NCBI RefSeq assembly: GCF_001544575.2 | Contig: NZ_FCNY02000003.1 | Coordinates: 62,001 to 126,000 of the forward strand | DNA length: 64,000 nt | Source: Caballeronia cordobensis | Lineage (GTDB): Bacteria > Pseudomonadota > Gammaproteobacteria > Burkholderiales > Burkholderiaceae | Reading direction: 5' to 3' | The notes under the pieces: model-generated | What the model was told of the DNA's origin: nothing | The model's input: the letters and a program-made list of their open reading frames with translations, nothing else | The model's database searches: none | Position numbers and translations under genes: made by a program | In this document: in pieces, positions 16,402 through 26,088 of the stretch | Numbering within the stretch: position 1 is the first letter of the stretch | Layout of the letters: each line of letters starts with the position of its first letter

Positions 16402-19083
16402 ATGTCAAACGATTCCCCATCCACCGAGCTCGTACTGAAAACGATGGCGCCGCGCGCGCCGTCAGGCCTGCTTGCGCGCGCGCGCCTCAACGCCGCGAGC
16501 ATGCCGGGCGCGGCCAGCCAGATCGTGCTCGTGCAGGCGGGCGCGGGCTACGGCAAGACGTCGCTGCTCGCGCAGTGGCGGCGGGAGTTCCTGGCGCGCG
16601 CCGCGGCCGTCGCGTGGCTGCTCGCCGACGAGCGCGACGACGCCGGGCGCTTTTTACGCGCGCTCGTCCACGCCGTGCGCACCGGTTGCGCGCGCCCCGT
16701 GTTCGGCCGCCTGATCGCCGAAAGCCCGAATGCGGCCGCCGGCGCTTTCGATTTCGCGACGGCGTGGCTCGCCGAACTGGCCCAGCTTTCGCTCGATGTC
16801 GTGCTGATCGTCGACGATGCGGACCGGTTGCCGCCATCGGGCGCGGCGCTGCTCGATTACGTGATGCACAACGCGCCGCAGAATCTGCGCATCGTCGCGG
16901 CGGGCCGTCAGGGGCTCGACAAGCCCGCGGCGGAGTTGCTCGCGTACGGGCAGGCGGGGCTCGTCGGTCCGGAGGCGCTGCGCTTTCGCGTCGACGAAAC
17001 CATCGCGCTCGTCACGCAGCGCTTCGGCGCGCGCGTGGACGCGGATGCGAGCGCGCGCCTCTTCGAAATCACCGACGGCTGGCCGCTTGGCCTGCAACTC
17101 GCGCTCACGGCGATGTCGCGCGCGCAGGACCCGCGCGCTGCCCTGGACAATCTCGCGGCGGGGCCGCGCGGCTTGCGCGAGCCGCTCGTCGCGGCGCTGC
17201 TCGCCGAGCTTTCACCGGACGATGAACGCTTTCTCGTGAGCATCAGTGTCGTGGACGTGCTGCATCCCGACCTGTGCGCCGACCTGACCGGCGATGCCGG
17301 CGCGCCACAGCGTCTGCTGCATCTGGCGCGCGACACGCCCGTTTTCGTCACCGCCGAAGAGAGCGACTGGTGCCGGCTGCATCCGCTCGTGCGCGACGTG
17401 CTGCAGACGCGTCTCGCCGCGCTCACCGACGCGCAGCGCGCGGATCTGCACCGGCGCGCGGCGCGCTGGCTCGGCGCGCGCGGCATGCTCGAACAGGCGG
17501 CGCGCCACGCGCATGCGGCGGGCGAGCGCGAGCACGCTTACGAGCTCGCGGAACAGTCGCTGCACGACGCCGTAAAGCAAGGCCAGCTCGGCACCGTGCT
17601 CGACTGGCTGGAACGCCTGCCGGAGCCGGAACTGGAGAAACGCCCGCGCCTGTGCCTCGCGGTCGCGTGGGCGCTCGCGCTCGGCGAACGTCACGGCGAG
17701 GCGGAGCGGCAGGTCGAGCGCGTGCTGGCATCGTCCGCCGGCGACGACGCCTTGCGCTACGAATGCGCGCTGATCCTGAGCGCGGCGGCCTGGTACGCCG
17801 ACGATCCCGATGGCTTTCTCGCGCGTTTCGAGCCGTGGGCAGAGAGGCCGCCCGCGAAGGACTCGTGGCTCGCCCAGGCGCACGCGAACCGCCTTGCCGC
17901 CCGCGCCATGCTGCTCGGCGAGCCGGCGCAGGCGCGCCGCCTGCAACAAGCGACGCCGCGCGCGCAGATCGGCAAGGGCCACGGCTATCTCGTGCGCTGG
18001 GGCGATCACATGGTCGGCCTGACGTGGTTGCGGGAGGGCCAGGTCAAGCTCGCGGAAAGCGTGCTGCTGCCCGCGCTCGCGAGCGCGGAAGAGGATCTCG
18101 GCAGGCGTCATCCGCTCACCTGCATGTTCGCGGCGACGTGCGCCTCGATCGCTTACGAGGACGATCGCATCGACGAGGCCGGCGCGCTGCTCGCCAATCG
18201 CCTCGACGTGCTCGAACGCGCCGCGCTGCCCGAGACCGTCGTGCTCGCGTACCGGACGGCGGCGCGCATCGCGGTCTTGCGCGGCGACGAGCATCGCGCG
18301 CTCGATCTGCTCGACATGCTCCACGCGATGGGCGTCGCGCGCGGCCTGCCGCGCCTGTGCGTGACGAGCCTCGCCGAGCAGGTGAGCGTGCACGCGGGCC
18401 GCTACCGCGCGCAGACCTGCGATGCGCTGGTCGCGCGCATCGATGCCGTCGTCGAGGAACATGCCGCCGCGCGCGGCCCGATCTGGCGCGAATCGGTGCA
18501 GATGCTCCAGGCGATGGCGCACGGCTGCGCGGAGATCGCGCGGCAGGACTGGCGCGCCGCGATCGAACCGTTCGAGCGCGCCGAGCGCATCGCCACAACG
18601 ATGAAGCTCGGCCGCCAGCGCATCGCGTTGATGGCCTTGCGCGCGCTCGCGCTCGAACGCGCAAGCGGCGAAGGCCAAGCGCCGTTCGTCGAAGCCTTGA
18701 ATCTCGCGCGCACGTATCACCTCGGGCGCGTGCTGATCGACGCGCATCCCGCGCTCGCCGACTGGGCCCGGCGCGTGAGCGAGGAGGGCGAGATGCCGCC
18801 CGGCGAGCGGCCGGCGGTGCCGCCGCACGTGGTGCGCCCGCCGCCTTCCGGCGCGGGCGGCCCGCGCGCGCTGCCGAGCGTCATTCTCACGCCGAAGGAG
18901 CGCGAGATGCTCGAACTGCTCGCGCGCAGCCTGAGCAACAAGGAAATCGCGCTCGCGGCGGCGTGCGGGGAAGGCACCGTCAAGTGGCATCTGAAGAATC
19001 TCTTCGGCAAGCTCGACGCGAGTTCGCGCAAGCATGCGGTGCGGCGCGCCATCGCGCTCGGGCTGCTCGAAGGCGTGCAATGA
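16402..19083 (+). CDS. MalT-like LuxR-family transcriptional activator
   Basis: 893 residues, ATG at 16402. Residues ~20-300 are a STAND-type NTPase with Walker A AGAGYGKTS (46-54) and VVLIVDDADRL as Walker B; ~300-780 are TPR-like helical repeats; the last ~65 residues are a LuxR helix-turn-helix (LTPKEREMLELLARSLSNKEIA, with GTVKWHLKNLFGKL). Like MalT, such proteins oligomerise on an inducer plus ATP. A glycogen-debranching gene begins 69 bases downstream in the same direction, and the USP-hemerythrin gene is divergent; either may be a target. The inducer is unknown. Confidence 0.9.
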   Translation: MSNDSPSTELVLKTMAPRAPSGLLARARLNAASMPGAASQIVLVQAGAGYGKTSLLAQWRREFLARAAAVAWLLADERDDAGRFLRALVHAVRTGCARPVFGRLIAESPNAAAGAFDFATAWLAELAQLSLDVVLIVDDADRLPPSGAALLDYVMHNAPQNLRIVAAGRQGLDKPAAELLAYGQAGLVGPEALRFRVDETIALVTQRFGARVDADASARLFEITDGWPLGLQLALTAMSRAQDPRAALDNLAAGPRGLREPLVAALLAELSPDDERFLVSISVVDVLHPDLCADLTGDAGAPQRLLHLARDTPVFVTAEESDWCRLHPLVRDVLQTRLAALTDAQRADLHRRAARWLGARGMLEQAARHAHAAGEREHAYELAEQSLHDAVKQGQLGTVLDWLERLPEPELEKRPRLCLAVAWALALGERHGEAERQVERVLASSAGDDALRYECALILSAAAWYADDPDGFLARFEPWAERPPAKDSWLAQAHANRLAARAMLLGEPAQARRLQQATPRAQIGKGHGYLVRWGDHMVGLTWLREGQVKLAESVLLPALASAEEDLGRRHPLTCMFAATCASIAYEDDRIDEAGALLANRLDVLERAALPETVVLAYRTAARIAVLRGDEHRALDLLDMLHAMGVARGLPRLCVTSLAEQVSVHAGRYRAQTCDALVARIDAVVEEHAAARGPIWRESVQMLQAMAHGCAEIARQDWRAAIEPFERAERIATTMKLGRQRIALMALRALALERASGEGQAPFVEALNLARTYHLGRVLIDAHPALADWARRVSEEGEMPPGERPAVPPHVVRPPPSGAGGPRALPSVILTPKEREMLELLARSLSNKEIALAAACGEGTVKWHLKNLFGKLDASSRKHAVRRAIALGLLEGVQ

Positions 19084-19152
19084 CACGCCGCTTGTAATCC
19101 CCGGTTCCTCACATATGCTTGGTGGGTGTGACGCGTCCCGTGAGGAACGATC

Positions 19153-21246
19153 TTGGAGAGTTCTGAAGCGCGCCTTCGCCGCAGCTACGGCACGCAGCCC
19201 GGTTCGCGCTTTCCCATCGGTGCGACGGTCGTGCAAGGCGGCGTCAACTTCTGCACGTTCTGCCGCCATGCGACGCGCGTCGAGTTGCTGCTGTATGCAT
19301 CGGAAGAAAGCGCCGAGCCGTTTCAGATCGTCACGCTGACGCTCGATGCGAACCGCACGTACTTCTTCTGGCACGTGTTCGTCGAGGCGCTTCCGCCGCG
19401 CTGCTGCTATACGTGGCGCGCGCACGGACCGCTCTGCGTGCCGCAGATGAGCGACGAAGCCGCAAGCCGAAAGGAACTGCTCGATCCGCATGCGCGCGGC
19501 GTAAGCGACCGCTTCTATGAACGCCGGCACGCGGCCGGTGCGGATACGGCCGGCCATGCGTCGCTTAGAGCGATCGTCACGGAGCCGCTCGATTTGCCCG
19601 ACGAAGGCATCGACGTCCGCACGCTCGACGACGCCATCATCTACGAATTGCACGTCGGCGGCTTTACGCGGCATCCGTCGAGCGGCGTGCGCCATCCCGG
19701 CACGTTCGCGGGCCTGATCGAGAAAATCCCGTATCTGAAGGCGCTCGGCGTCACGCATGTCGAACTGCTGCCGGTGATGGCCTTCGACGAGCAGGACATT
19801 CCCGCCGCCGCCGTCGCGCGCGGCCTTCGCAACTACTGGGGCTACAGCACGCATAGCTTTTACAGCCCGCATCCGCGCTACTGCGTCGAGCCTGCGCGCG
19901 CGCCGCAGGAGTTTCGCCAACTGGTCGATGCGCTGCATGCCGCCGGTATCCGCATCCTGCTCGACGTGGTGTTCAATCACACGTCGGAAGCGGGCAAGGA
20001 GGGGCCGCTGATTCACTTCAAGGCGTTCGCCAACGAGGCCTTCTATCAGATCGATACGAACGATGTGCGGCACTACCGCGACTACACCGGCTGCGGCAAT
20101 ACCGTCAACTGCAATCATCCGCTCGTGTCGGCGTTCATCATGCGCTGTCTCGAATACTGGGTGCGCGAGCTGGGCGTGGACGGCTTTCGCTTCGATCTCG
20201 CGAGCGTCTTCGCGCGCGGCGAGCAGGGCGAACTGCTGCGCACGCCGCCCTTGCCGTGGGCGATGGAGGCCTCGCCCGTGCTCGCGCGCGTGCCGCTCAT
20301 CGCCGAGGCGTGGGATGCGGGCGGCCTGTATCACGTCGGCGCGTTTCCGGGCATGGCGTGGTCCGAATGGAACGGGCGCTATCGCGACGTGATCCGGCGT
20401 TTCGTGCGCGGCGATGCGGGCCTCGTCGGCGAGGTGTGCACGTGCATCGCGGGCAGCGCGGATCTCTATCAGGACGACGGCAGGCTGCCCGCGAACAGCA
20501 TCAACTTCGTGACGTGTCACGACGGTTTCACACTCAACGATCTCGTCAGCTACGACGCGAAGCACAACGAGGCCAACGGCGACGAGAATCGCGACGGCAG
20601 CAACGACAATCTGTCGTGGAATTGCGGGGCGGAAGGCGAGACCGGCGACGCCGCGATCATCGGCCTGCGCCATCGGCAGGCGCGCAACTTCATGGCGATC
20701 CTGCTGCTGAGCCAGGGCGTGCCGATGCTCCTCGCCGGCGACGAAATCCTGCGCAGCCAGCGCGGCAACAACAACGCGTACTGTCAGGACAACGCGGTGT
20801 CGTGGATGGACTGGCGTCTTTCGGCCGATGCCGAGGACATGCTGCGTTTCGTGGGCGAGATGATCGCGCTGCGCAAGCGTCACGCGAGCCTGCGCCGCCG
20901 CCGCTTCCTGACGGGGCTCGCCGAAGGCGGACAGACGCATCCCGACGTGGCCTGGCACGGCGAGCGCCTTCACGAGCCCGCGTGGCACGACGGGGGCGCG
21001 CGCTTCGTCGCGTTGACGCTCGCGGGGCGCACGCCGGGCGAAGCGATGCTGCATATCGTCTTCAACATGAACGACGACGCCCGCGACGCCGCGCTGCCTG
21101 TCCTCGACGGTCAGGCCTGGCGGCGCATCGTCGATACGTCGGCTGAAGCGCCGGGCGATATTGTTCCCGATATCGAAACGGCGGCGGTCGAACGCGGTGC
21201 ATGCCGTGTCGAAGGGCGCAGCGTCGTGGTGCTCGAATCGCGCTGA
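19153..21246 (+). CDS. glgX: Glycogen debranching enzyme / isoamylase (GlgX-type, GH13_11)
   Basis: 697 residues from a TTG at 19153, chosen because GAGGA at 19142-19146 sits at the right distance and no ATG fits. Residues ~15-110 are a CBM48-like N-terminal domain; ~165-570 the GH13 barrel. Catalytic residues can be placed: nucleophile D348 (GFRFDLA), acid/base E385 (LIAEAWDAG) and D457 (CHDGF). It should hydrolyse alpha-1,6 branches of glycogen-like glucan. No glgA/B/C lies here, so it is detached from a glycogen operon. The LuxR regulator upstream might control it. Confidence 0.9.
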   Translation: MESSEARLRRSYGTQPGSRFPIGATVVQGGVNFCTFCRHATRVELLLYASEESAEPFQIVTLTLDANRTYFFWHVFVEALPPRCCYTWRAHGPLCVPQMSDEAASRKELLDPHARGVSDRFYERRHAAGADTAGHASLRAIVTEPLDLPDEGIDVRTLDDAIIYELHVGGFTRHPSSGVRHPGTFAGLIEKIPYLKALGVTHVELLPVMAFDEQDIPAAAVARGLRNYWGYSTHSFYSPHPRYCVEPARAPQEFRQLVDALHAAGIRILLDVVFNHTSEAGKEGPLIHFKAFANEAFYQIDTNDVRHYRDYTGCGNTVNCNHPLVSAFIMRCLEYWVRELGVDGFRFDLASVFARGEQGELLRTPPLPWAMEASPVLARVPLIAEAWDAGGLYHVGAFPGMAWSEWNGRYRDVIRRFVRGDAGLVGEVCTCIAGSADLYQDDGRLPANSINFVTCHDGFTLNDLVSYDAKHNEANGDENRDGSNDNLSWNCGAEGETGDAAIIGLRHRQARNFMAILLLSQGVPMLLAGDEILRSQRGNNNAYCQDNAVSWMDWRLSADAEDMLRFVGEMIALRKRHASLRRRRFLTGLAEGGQTHPDVAWHGERLHEPAWHDGGARFVALTLAGRTPGEAMLHIVFNMNDDARDAALPVLDGQAWRRIVDTSAEAPGDIVPDIETAAVERGACRVEGRSVVVLESR

Positions 21247-21338
21247 TCTGTGCGCGCGGCGGTGCTGGACTGCGTGGCGCAAAGCGCTTATTAGTGTTCC
21301 TGTACTGCGGGGCAGCTTGTCCTTCCACAGGAGGCGGC

Positions 21339-22928
21339 ATGGAGGCAGTCAGGACGTTTCTCGAGAATCAGTCGCTTTTCGCGCTCTTTCTGACGATCGC
21401 GCTGGGGTATCTCATCGGCGAGATCAATATCAAGGGCGTGGCGCTCGGTTCGGGCGCGGTGCTGTTCGTCGGGCTCGCCATCGGCGCGTTCGCGCCGAAG
21501 TCCGCGCCGCCCGCGCTCCTGGGCACGCTCGGGCTCTTGCTGTTTCTGTATGGCATCGGCATTCAGTACGGGGCGCAGTTCTTTCGCGGGCTCACGAGCC
21601 GCGAGGGCGTGAAGGCGAACGTGGCCGCGTGCATCGGCGTGATCGTCGCGGGTCTCGTGTCGGTGGGCTTCATTCCGCTCGGCATCAAGCTCGCCGACGC
21701 GCTCGGCATGTTCGCGGGCAGCGGCACCAGCACGGCGAGCCTTCAGGTCGCGATCGCATCGATGAAAAACAACGATGCCGCCGTGGCCTACAGCGTCGCA
21801 TATCCGTTCGGCGTCGCCGGGCCGATCCTGTTTCTGTACATCCTGAACGTCGCGCTGAAGGTGAAGATCCAGAAGCCGGCCGCGAAGGTCGTGGAAACGG
21901 CGGAGATCGCGCTGCGCAACGAGAGTCTCTTCGGCCTGACCCTCGCGCAGTTGACGGGCCGCCTGCCCGCGGGCGTGGCGATCGCCGCGGTGCGCCGCGC
22001 GCATCACAACCAGTTGCCCACGCCCGATTTCACGCTGCGCAGCGACGACGTGCTGCTCGCCACTTCGACTGAGCGGCGCTTGCTGGACGAAGTGACCGCG
22101 CTATGCGGCGAGTCGCAGCCGGGGCGCTTTTCGAGTCATCGCGAAGATCTGGACTACATGCGCGTGTTCGCGTCGAATCCGTCGGTCGTCGGCATGGCGC
22201 TCGGCGACATACGCTTCCCCGATGGCGTGAACTGCGCGATCGCGCACGTGCGCCGCGGCGACGCCGACATGCTCTCGACGCCCGATCTCATCCTCGAGGC
22301 GGGCGACCGCGTCGGCCTGCTCGTCAACCGCGCGCACCGGACAACGATGCGCACGTTCTTCGGCGATTCGATCAAGGGCACGGCGGATCTCAGCTTCATC
22401 TGCCTGGGGATCGGCGCGGCGTTGGGCCTGCTCGTCGGCGCGATCCCGCTGCCCGTGCCCGGTCTCGGCGCCTTCAGTCTGGGCCTCGCCGCGCTGCTCT
22501 TGGTCGCGCTGTGTCTGGGCAAGGCGCGGCGCAACGGGCCGTTCGTGTGGGTGATGCCGCTCTCGGCGAATCTCGTGCTGCGCAATCTTGGCCTCACGAT
22601 CTTTCTCGCGCAAGTCGGCATTTCATGCGGGCCGAAGTTCGTCGCGACGGTGGGCACCGCCGGGCCGCTCCTGCTGCTCTACGGCGTGATCACGCTGCTG
22701 GTGCTGGTGGCCGTCACGGCCGTGTGCTGCCTGTGGATTTTCAAGCTGCCCTTCGATACGTCGGTCGGCGTGATCTGCGGCGCGACCGGCAATCCGGCGA
22801 TCCTCGCGTTCGCCAACCGCATCGCGCCGACGGATCAGCCGGACATCATGTACGCGATGATTTTTCCTTCGATGACCATCGTCAAGGTGCTTTTCGTGCA
22901 GATCGCCATATCGCTTGCAGCGGGGTAG
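21339..22928 (+). CDS. Aspartate-alanine antiporter family (AspT/YidE-like) transporter
   Basis: 529 residues, ATG at 21339 with GGAGG at 21330. Two blocks of membrane helices (~1-175 and ~365-529) flank a soluble centre (~190-350) with two TrkA-C/RCK_C-like units, the layout of the AAEx family. Motifs LFLYGIGIQYG and GLTIFLAQVGISCG occupy equivalent places in the two blocks. AspT itself exchanges aspartate for alanine and generates proton motive force; the substrate here is unproven. It is 37 bases before ldhA, so an anaerobic or acid-related role is plausible (inference). Confidence 0.85.
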   Translation: MEAVRTFLENQSLFALFLTIALGYLIGEINIKGVALGSGAVLFVGLAIGAFAPKSAPPALLGTLGLLLFLYGIGIQYGAQFFRGLTSREGVKANVAACIGVIVAGLVSVGFIPLGIKLADALGMFAGSGTSTASLQVAIASMKNNDAAVAYSVAYPFGVAGPILFLYILNVALKVKIQKPAAKVVETAEIALRNESLFGLTLAQLTGRLPAGVAIAAVRRAHHNQLPTPDFTLRSDDVLLATSTERRLLDEVTALCGESQPGRFSSHREDLDYMRVFASNPSVVGMALGDIRFPDGVNCAIAHVRRGDADMLSTPDLILEAGDRVGLLVNRAHRTTMRTFFGDSIKGTADLSFICLGIGAALGLLVGAIPLPVPGLGAFSLGLAALLLVALCLGKARRNGPFVWVMPLSANLVLRNLGLTIFLAQVGISCGPKFVATVGTAGPLLLLYGVITLLVLVAVTAVCCLWIFKLPFDTSVGVICGATGNPAILAFANRIAPTDQPDIMYAMIFPSMTIVKVLFVQIAISLAAG

Positions 22929-22965
22929 GCTTGGCGCTATCGGACACAATCGTAAGGAGCACATC

Positions 22966-23961
22966 ATGGAAGTGGCGATCTACAGTTCGACGCCCTACGA
23001 GCGCCAGTATCTCGACCAGGCGAACAAGTCTGCGCAGCACAAGCTGAAATACCACGACATGTCGCTCGACATGGACACGGTCGGGCTTGCCGCGGGTTAT
23101 GGCGCCGTATGCATTTTCGTCAATGACAAAGCCGATGCCGAAGTGCTCGAAGCGCTGCACAAGGGCGGTACGCGTCTCGTTGCGCTGCGCTGCACGGGCT
23201 TCAATAATGTCGATCTCGATGCGGCGGCGAAGCTCGGCATCAAAGTGGTGCGGGTCGTGAATTACTCGCCGAATTCGGTGGCCGAGCATGCGGTCGCGCT
23301 GCTGCTCGCGATCAACCGCAAAGTGCATCGCGCCTACAACCGCACGCGCGATTCCAACTTCTCGCTCGATGGCCTCATCGGTTTCGATCTGTACGGCAAG
23401 ACGGTCGCGGTGGTCGGAACGGGCAAGATCGGCTGCGTGTTCGCGAAGATCATGCAGGGCTTCGGCTGCCATGTGCTCGGCTACGATCCGTATCCGTCGA
23501 AGGAGTTCGAAGCGCTCGGGCTGCGCTACGCGCAGCCCGGCGAGATCGGCGGAAAGTCGGACATCATCGCGTTGTTCTGTCCGCTGACGCCGCAGACGCA
23601 TCACATCATCAACGCCGAGATGCTCAAGCGCGCGAAGCCCGGCGCCTTGCTCATCAATACGAGCCGCGGCGCGCTGATCGATACGGAAGCCGTCATCGAA
23701 GCGCTGAAGACGGGCCAGCTCGGCGGTCTCGCGATCGATGTCTACGAACAGGAGGCGGATCTCTTTTTCCGCGATCTATCGAGCGAGATCATCACCGACG
23801 ATATCTTTCAGCGGCTCGTTTCGTTTCCGAACGTGATCGTGACGGGACATCAGGCGTATCTGACGCGCGAGGCGCTGACGACGATCTGCGAAACCACGCT
23901 CGAGAGCATCACCGCGTTCGAACATGGCCAGCCGCTCGAAAACGAGGTCAAGGTCAAATAG
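22966..23961 (+). CDS. ldhA: D-lactate dehydrogenase (fermentative, LdhA type)
   Basis: 331 residues from the ATG at 22966 with AAGGAG at 22954. The D-2-hydroxyacid dehydrogenase catalytic trio is present: R234 (TSRGALID), E263 (VYEQEADLFF) and H295 (TGHQAYLT). The NAD-binding loop is VVGTGKIG. The VYEQEADLFF stretch and length are typical of LdhA proper. It reduces pyruvate to D-lactate with NADH, regenerating NAD when respiration is limited. The neighbouring antiporter and the downstream acetate-kinase operon suit a low-oxygen role. Confidence 0.93.
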   Translation: MEVAIYSSTPYERQYLDQANKSAQHKLKYHDMSLDMDTVGLAAGYGAVCIFVNDKADAEVLEALHKGGTRLVALRCTGFNNVDLDAAAKLGIKVVRVVNYSPNSVAEHAVALLLAINRKVHRAYNRTRDSNFSLDGLIGFDLYGKTVAVVGTGKIGCVFAKIMQGFGCHVLGYDPYPSKEFEALGLRYAQPGEIGGKSDIIALFCPLTPQTHHIINAEMLKRAKPGALLINTSRGALIDTEAVIEALKTGQLGGLAIDVYEQEADLFFRDLSSEIITDDIFQRLVSFPNVIVTGHQAYLTREALTTICETTLESITAFEHGQPLENEVKVK

Positions 23962-23973
23962 CGGTGCGCGGCC

Positions 23974-24645
23974 ATGTCCGCCGACGAACCGCCGCAGGCG
24001 CGCGAGCGCGAACGTGTGCTCGATACCGTGGATCGCGTATCGGAGATGTGTTTTGGCCTCTTCATGGCGCTGACGTTCGTCGGCACGGTGTCGGCGGCGA
24101 CGGGCGGCGAGGACGCAGGCCGCAAGATGCTGTTTACGGCGCTCGGCTGCAATCTCGCGTGGGGCCTCGCCGACGCGGTCATGTATCTCGTGCGTACGAT
24201 CGCGGACCGCGCGCGCAGGCACGCGCTCGCGCTCGCCGTGCAGCGCGAGCGCGATGCGGCGGCGGGCGTGCGCGCCTTGCGCGAGCGCGTCTCCGCGGCG
24301 CTCGATCCGTTCATCTCCGACGCCGATCTCGAAGCCATCCGCAAGCGCATCGCGGCGAGCGAAACCTTGCCCGAACGCGCGCGCTTCGTGCGCGCCGATT
24401 TTCTCGCGGCGCTCGCTATTTTCATCATCATCGTGCTGTCGACGTTTCCCGTTGCCGCGCCCTTCGTCATCTTCACGCATGTGCCGACGGCCTTGCTGAT
24501 ATCGCGTGTTCTCACGCTCGCGATGCTGTTCATCTGCGGCTTCGCACTCGGCGGCTATGCGGGCTGGAGCGGCTGGAAAGCAGGACTTTCGATGATGGCG
24601 CTCGGCGTGCTGCTGACCATGGCGATCATCGCTTTAGGCGGTTAA
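23974..24645 (+). CDS. Putative CCC1/VIT-like membrane protein
   Basis: 223 residues, ATG at 23974, 12 bases after ldhA and probably cotranscribed. Two hydrophobic segments in ~27-75, a charged helical linker (~78-135), then three hydrophobic segments to the end. The early GLFMALTFVGTVSAAT and GCNLAWGLADAVMYL stretches resemble VIT1/CCC1-type proteins, but I am not certain of the family and the usual metal-binding glutamate cluster is not obvious. It might move a divalent metal; function not established. Confidence 0.6.
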   Translation: MSADEPPQARERERVLDTVDRVSEMCFGLFMALTFVGTVSAATGGEDAGRKMLFTALGCNLAWGLADAVMYLVRTIADRARRHALALAVQRERDAAAGVRALRERVSAALDPFISDADLEAIRKRIAASETLPERARFVRADFLAALAIFIIIVLSTFPVAAPFVIFTHVPTALLISRVLTLAMLFICGFALGGYAGWSGWKAGLSMMALGVLLTMAIIALGG

Positions 24646-24930
24646 TGAAGTGTTTTGAGCATTGGGAAAAGGAAGCGAATAAACACCTAGACCACGATTC
24701 TTGAAATCGCTAAAGGGTTCGGATATCTTCAAATAGGCATCTGCTTTTCGCCTTCGCTTACTCATTTTCGGATTGCCGGTTTCCCGATCGAGGAAATCTG
24801 TCCGTGAACGACGCCCGCTCACCGAGTTCGATCCCGACGCATCCTGGTCCCGCGTACACGAACCTTGATAAACGACCGGCGAGAGATCTCGTAGAATCCT
24901 TAATTCCTCAAACTTCGTTAAGGAGTCACC
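24646..24930. other. 285-base intergenic region, lower GC
   Basis: No gene, tRNA or repeat was recognised. A TAGAAT at 24892-24897 could be a -10 element for the glycine-zipper gene, but the only nearby TTGATA (24865-24870) is 21 bases away, too far for a confident promoter. The base composition is noticeably less GC-rich than its neighbours. Confidence 0.4.
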
Positions 24931-25404
24931 ATGAATGTAAATAAAGTGCGCGCGTGCTGCGCCATCGTGATCGCGATGATGACGCTCGACGCCGTTGCGC
25001 AGAGCAAGCCGATCGCGTATCCGTCGAAAGGTCAGAGCGCGCAGCAGCAGCAAAAGGACGACGGCGCATGCTATAGCTGGGCGAAGAGCAACACGGGCAT
25101 CGATCCGACGACCGCATCGGCTGCGCCGCCGCCCCAAGGCGGGCCGGCCGTGGGCGGCGGCGAACGCGTGGGCGGCGCGGCACGCGGCGCGGCGGGCGGC
25201 GCGGTGATCGGCGCGATCGCGGGCGATGCGGGCAAGGGCGCAGCCATCGGCGCGGCCACGGGCACGGTGGCGGGCGGCATGCGCGCACGGCAGAACAAGC
25301 GCACGCAGGAAGCCAATGCGCAGGCGCAGAGCCAGGGCGCGATGTCCACGTACTACCGCGCGTGGGCGGCGTGCATGCAGGGCCGCGGTTACTCGATTCA
25401 GTAA
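24931..25404 (+). CDS. Glycine-zipper (YMGG-like) periplasmic protein
   Basis: 157 residues, ATG at 24931 after an AAGGAG site. Signal peptide ~1-23 (cut near AVAQ). Residues ~78-115 form a glycine zipper (GGAARGAAGGAVIGAIAGDAGKG), which tends to insert in or pack against membranes. A short cysteine-containing helix (WAACMQGRGY) closes the protein. Proteins of this kind are often induced by envelope stress. It is the first of four small envelope genes in one direction. Confidence 0.85.
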   Translation: MNVNKVRACCAIVIAMMTLDAVAQSKPIAYPSKGQSAQQQQKDDGACYSWAKSNTGIDPTTASAAPPPQGGPAVGGGERVGGAARGAAGGAVIGAIAGDAGKGAAIGAATGTVAGGMRARQNKRTQEANAQAQSQGAMSTYYRAWAACMQGRGYSIQ

Positions 25405-25464
25405 CCGCAGCGTCCGGGCCGTCGCAGGGTCCGTTGCCGGGCAACCGAAACAGGGAGCGCGATC

Positions 25465-26052
25465 ATGAAGCGCGTGAGCCTCGTTGTCTTGTCATGCCTT
25501 GCGATCTCCGCGAGCGCATATTCCGCCGGTCCCGAAACCGACGTGAGCGTCGTGCGGGATCAGAGCGGCGCCACCGTGCAGGGCGTCACGAAGGTCACGG
25601 CGACGATCGTCGGCATCGATCCGGCGACGCGCACCGTCACGCTCAAAACCGCCGCGGGCAAGGTGATCGAACTCGAAGTGACGAAGGAGGCGCGCAACTT
25701 CGAGCAGCTCTCGCTCGGCGATGTCGTGACCGCGCAGTATCGCGAGTCGCTCTCGCTGAGTCTCCTCGACAGGAAGGCGCAGCCGTCGCGTTCGGAAAAG
25801 GACACGGCCGAGCGCGCGCCGCCCGGCGCGAAACCGGGCGGCGAACTGGGCCGCGAAGTGACGATCATCGCCGATGTGGTGGCGGTCGATCGTCACACGA
25901 AGACGGTCACGCTGCGCGGTCCGCGCGGCCACACGGTGGATCTGCACGTGGAGGACCCCGAGCGCCTGAAACGCGTGAAAAAGGGCGATCAGGTGAAAGC
26001 GGTCTACACGGAAGCGCTCGCGATTTCCGTGGAGCCCGCCGCGCAAAAATAG
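25465..26052 (+). CDS. Exported protein with two tandem small beta domains
   Basis: 195 residues, ATG at 25465 with AGGGAG upstream, signal peptide ~1-21. Two homologous units follow: ~44-95 and ~132-186. Each has an A-x-V-x-x-[IV]D strand, a T[RK]TVTL strand, and a GD[VQ]-x-A-x-Y-x-E-[SA]-L turn, with a similar -S(I/L)S(V/L) end. This resembles DUF5666-type repeats. The linker between the units is proline- and charge-rich. No enzyme residues seen; probably a periplasmic binding or structural protein. Function unknown. Confidence 0.75.
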   Translation: MKRVSLVVLSCLAISASAYSAGPETDVSVVRDQSGATVQGVTKVTATIVGIDPATRTVTLKTAAGKVIELEVTKEARNFEQLSLGDVVTAQYRESLSLSLLDRKAQPSRSEKDTAERAPPGAKPGGELGREVTIIADVVAVDRHTKTVTLRGPRGHTVDLHVEDPERLKRVKKGDQVKAVYTEALAISVEPAAQK

Positions 26053-26088
26053 CCGGAAACACCAGCGGAAACGTTGCGGGAGAGACCC

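Noticed and set aside
17212..21282. Very long minus-strand open frame (over 1300 codons) opposite the regulator and debranching genes
   Set aside because: Arginine/alanine-rich with no domain, lying antisense to two well-supported genes; a typical product of high-GC third-position bias. The same applies to long antisense frames at 4711-7071 and 31437-34883.
24865..24897. TTGATA and TAGAAT as a promoter for the glycine-zipper gene
   Set aside because: The spacer is 21 bases, outside the normal range for a sigma-70 promoter.
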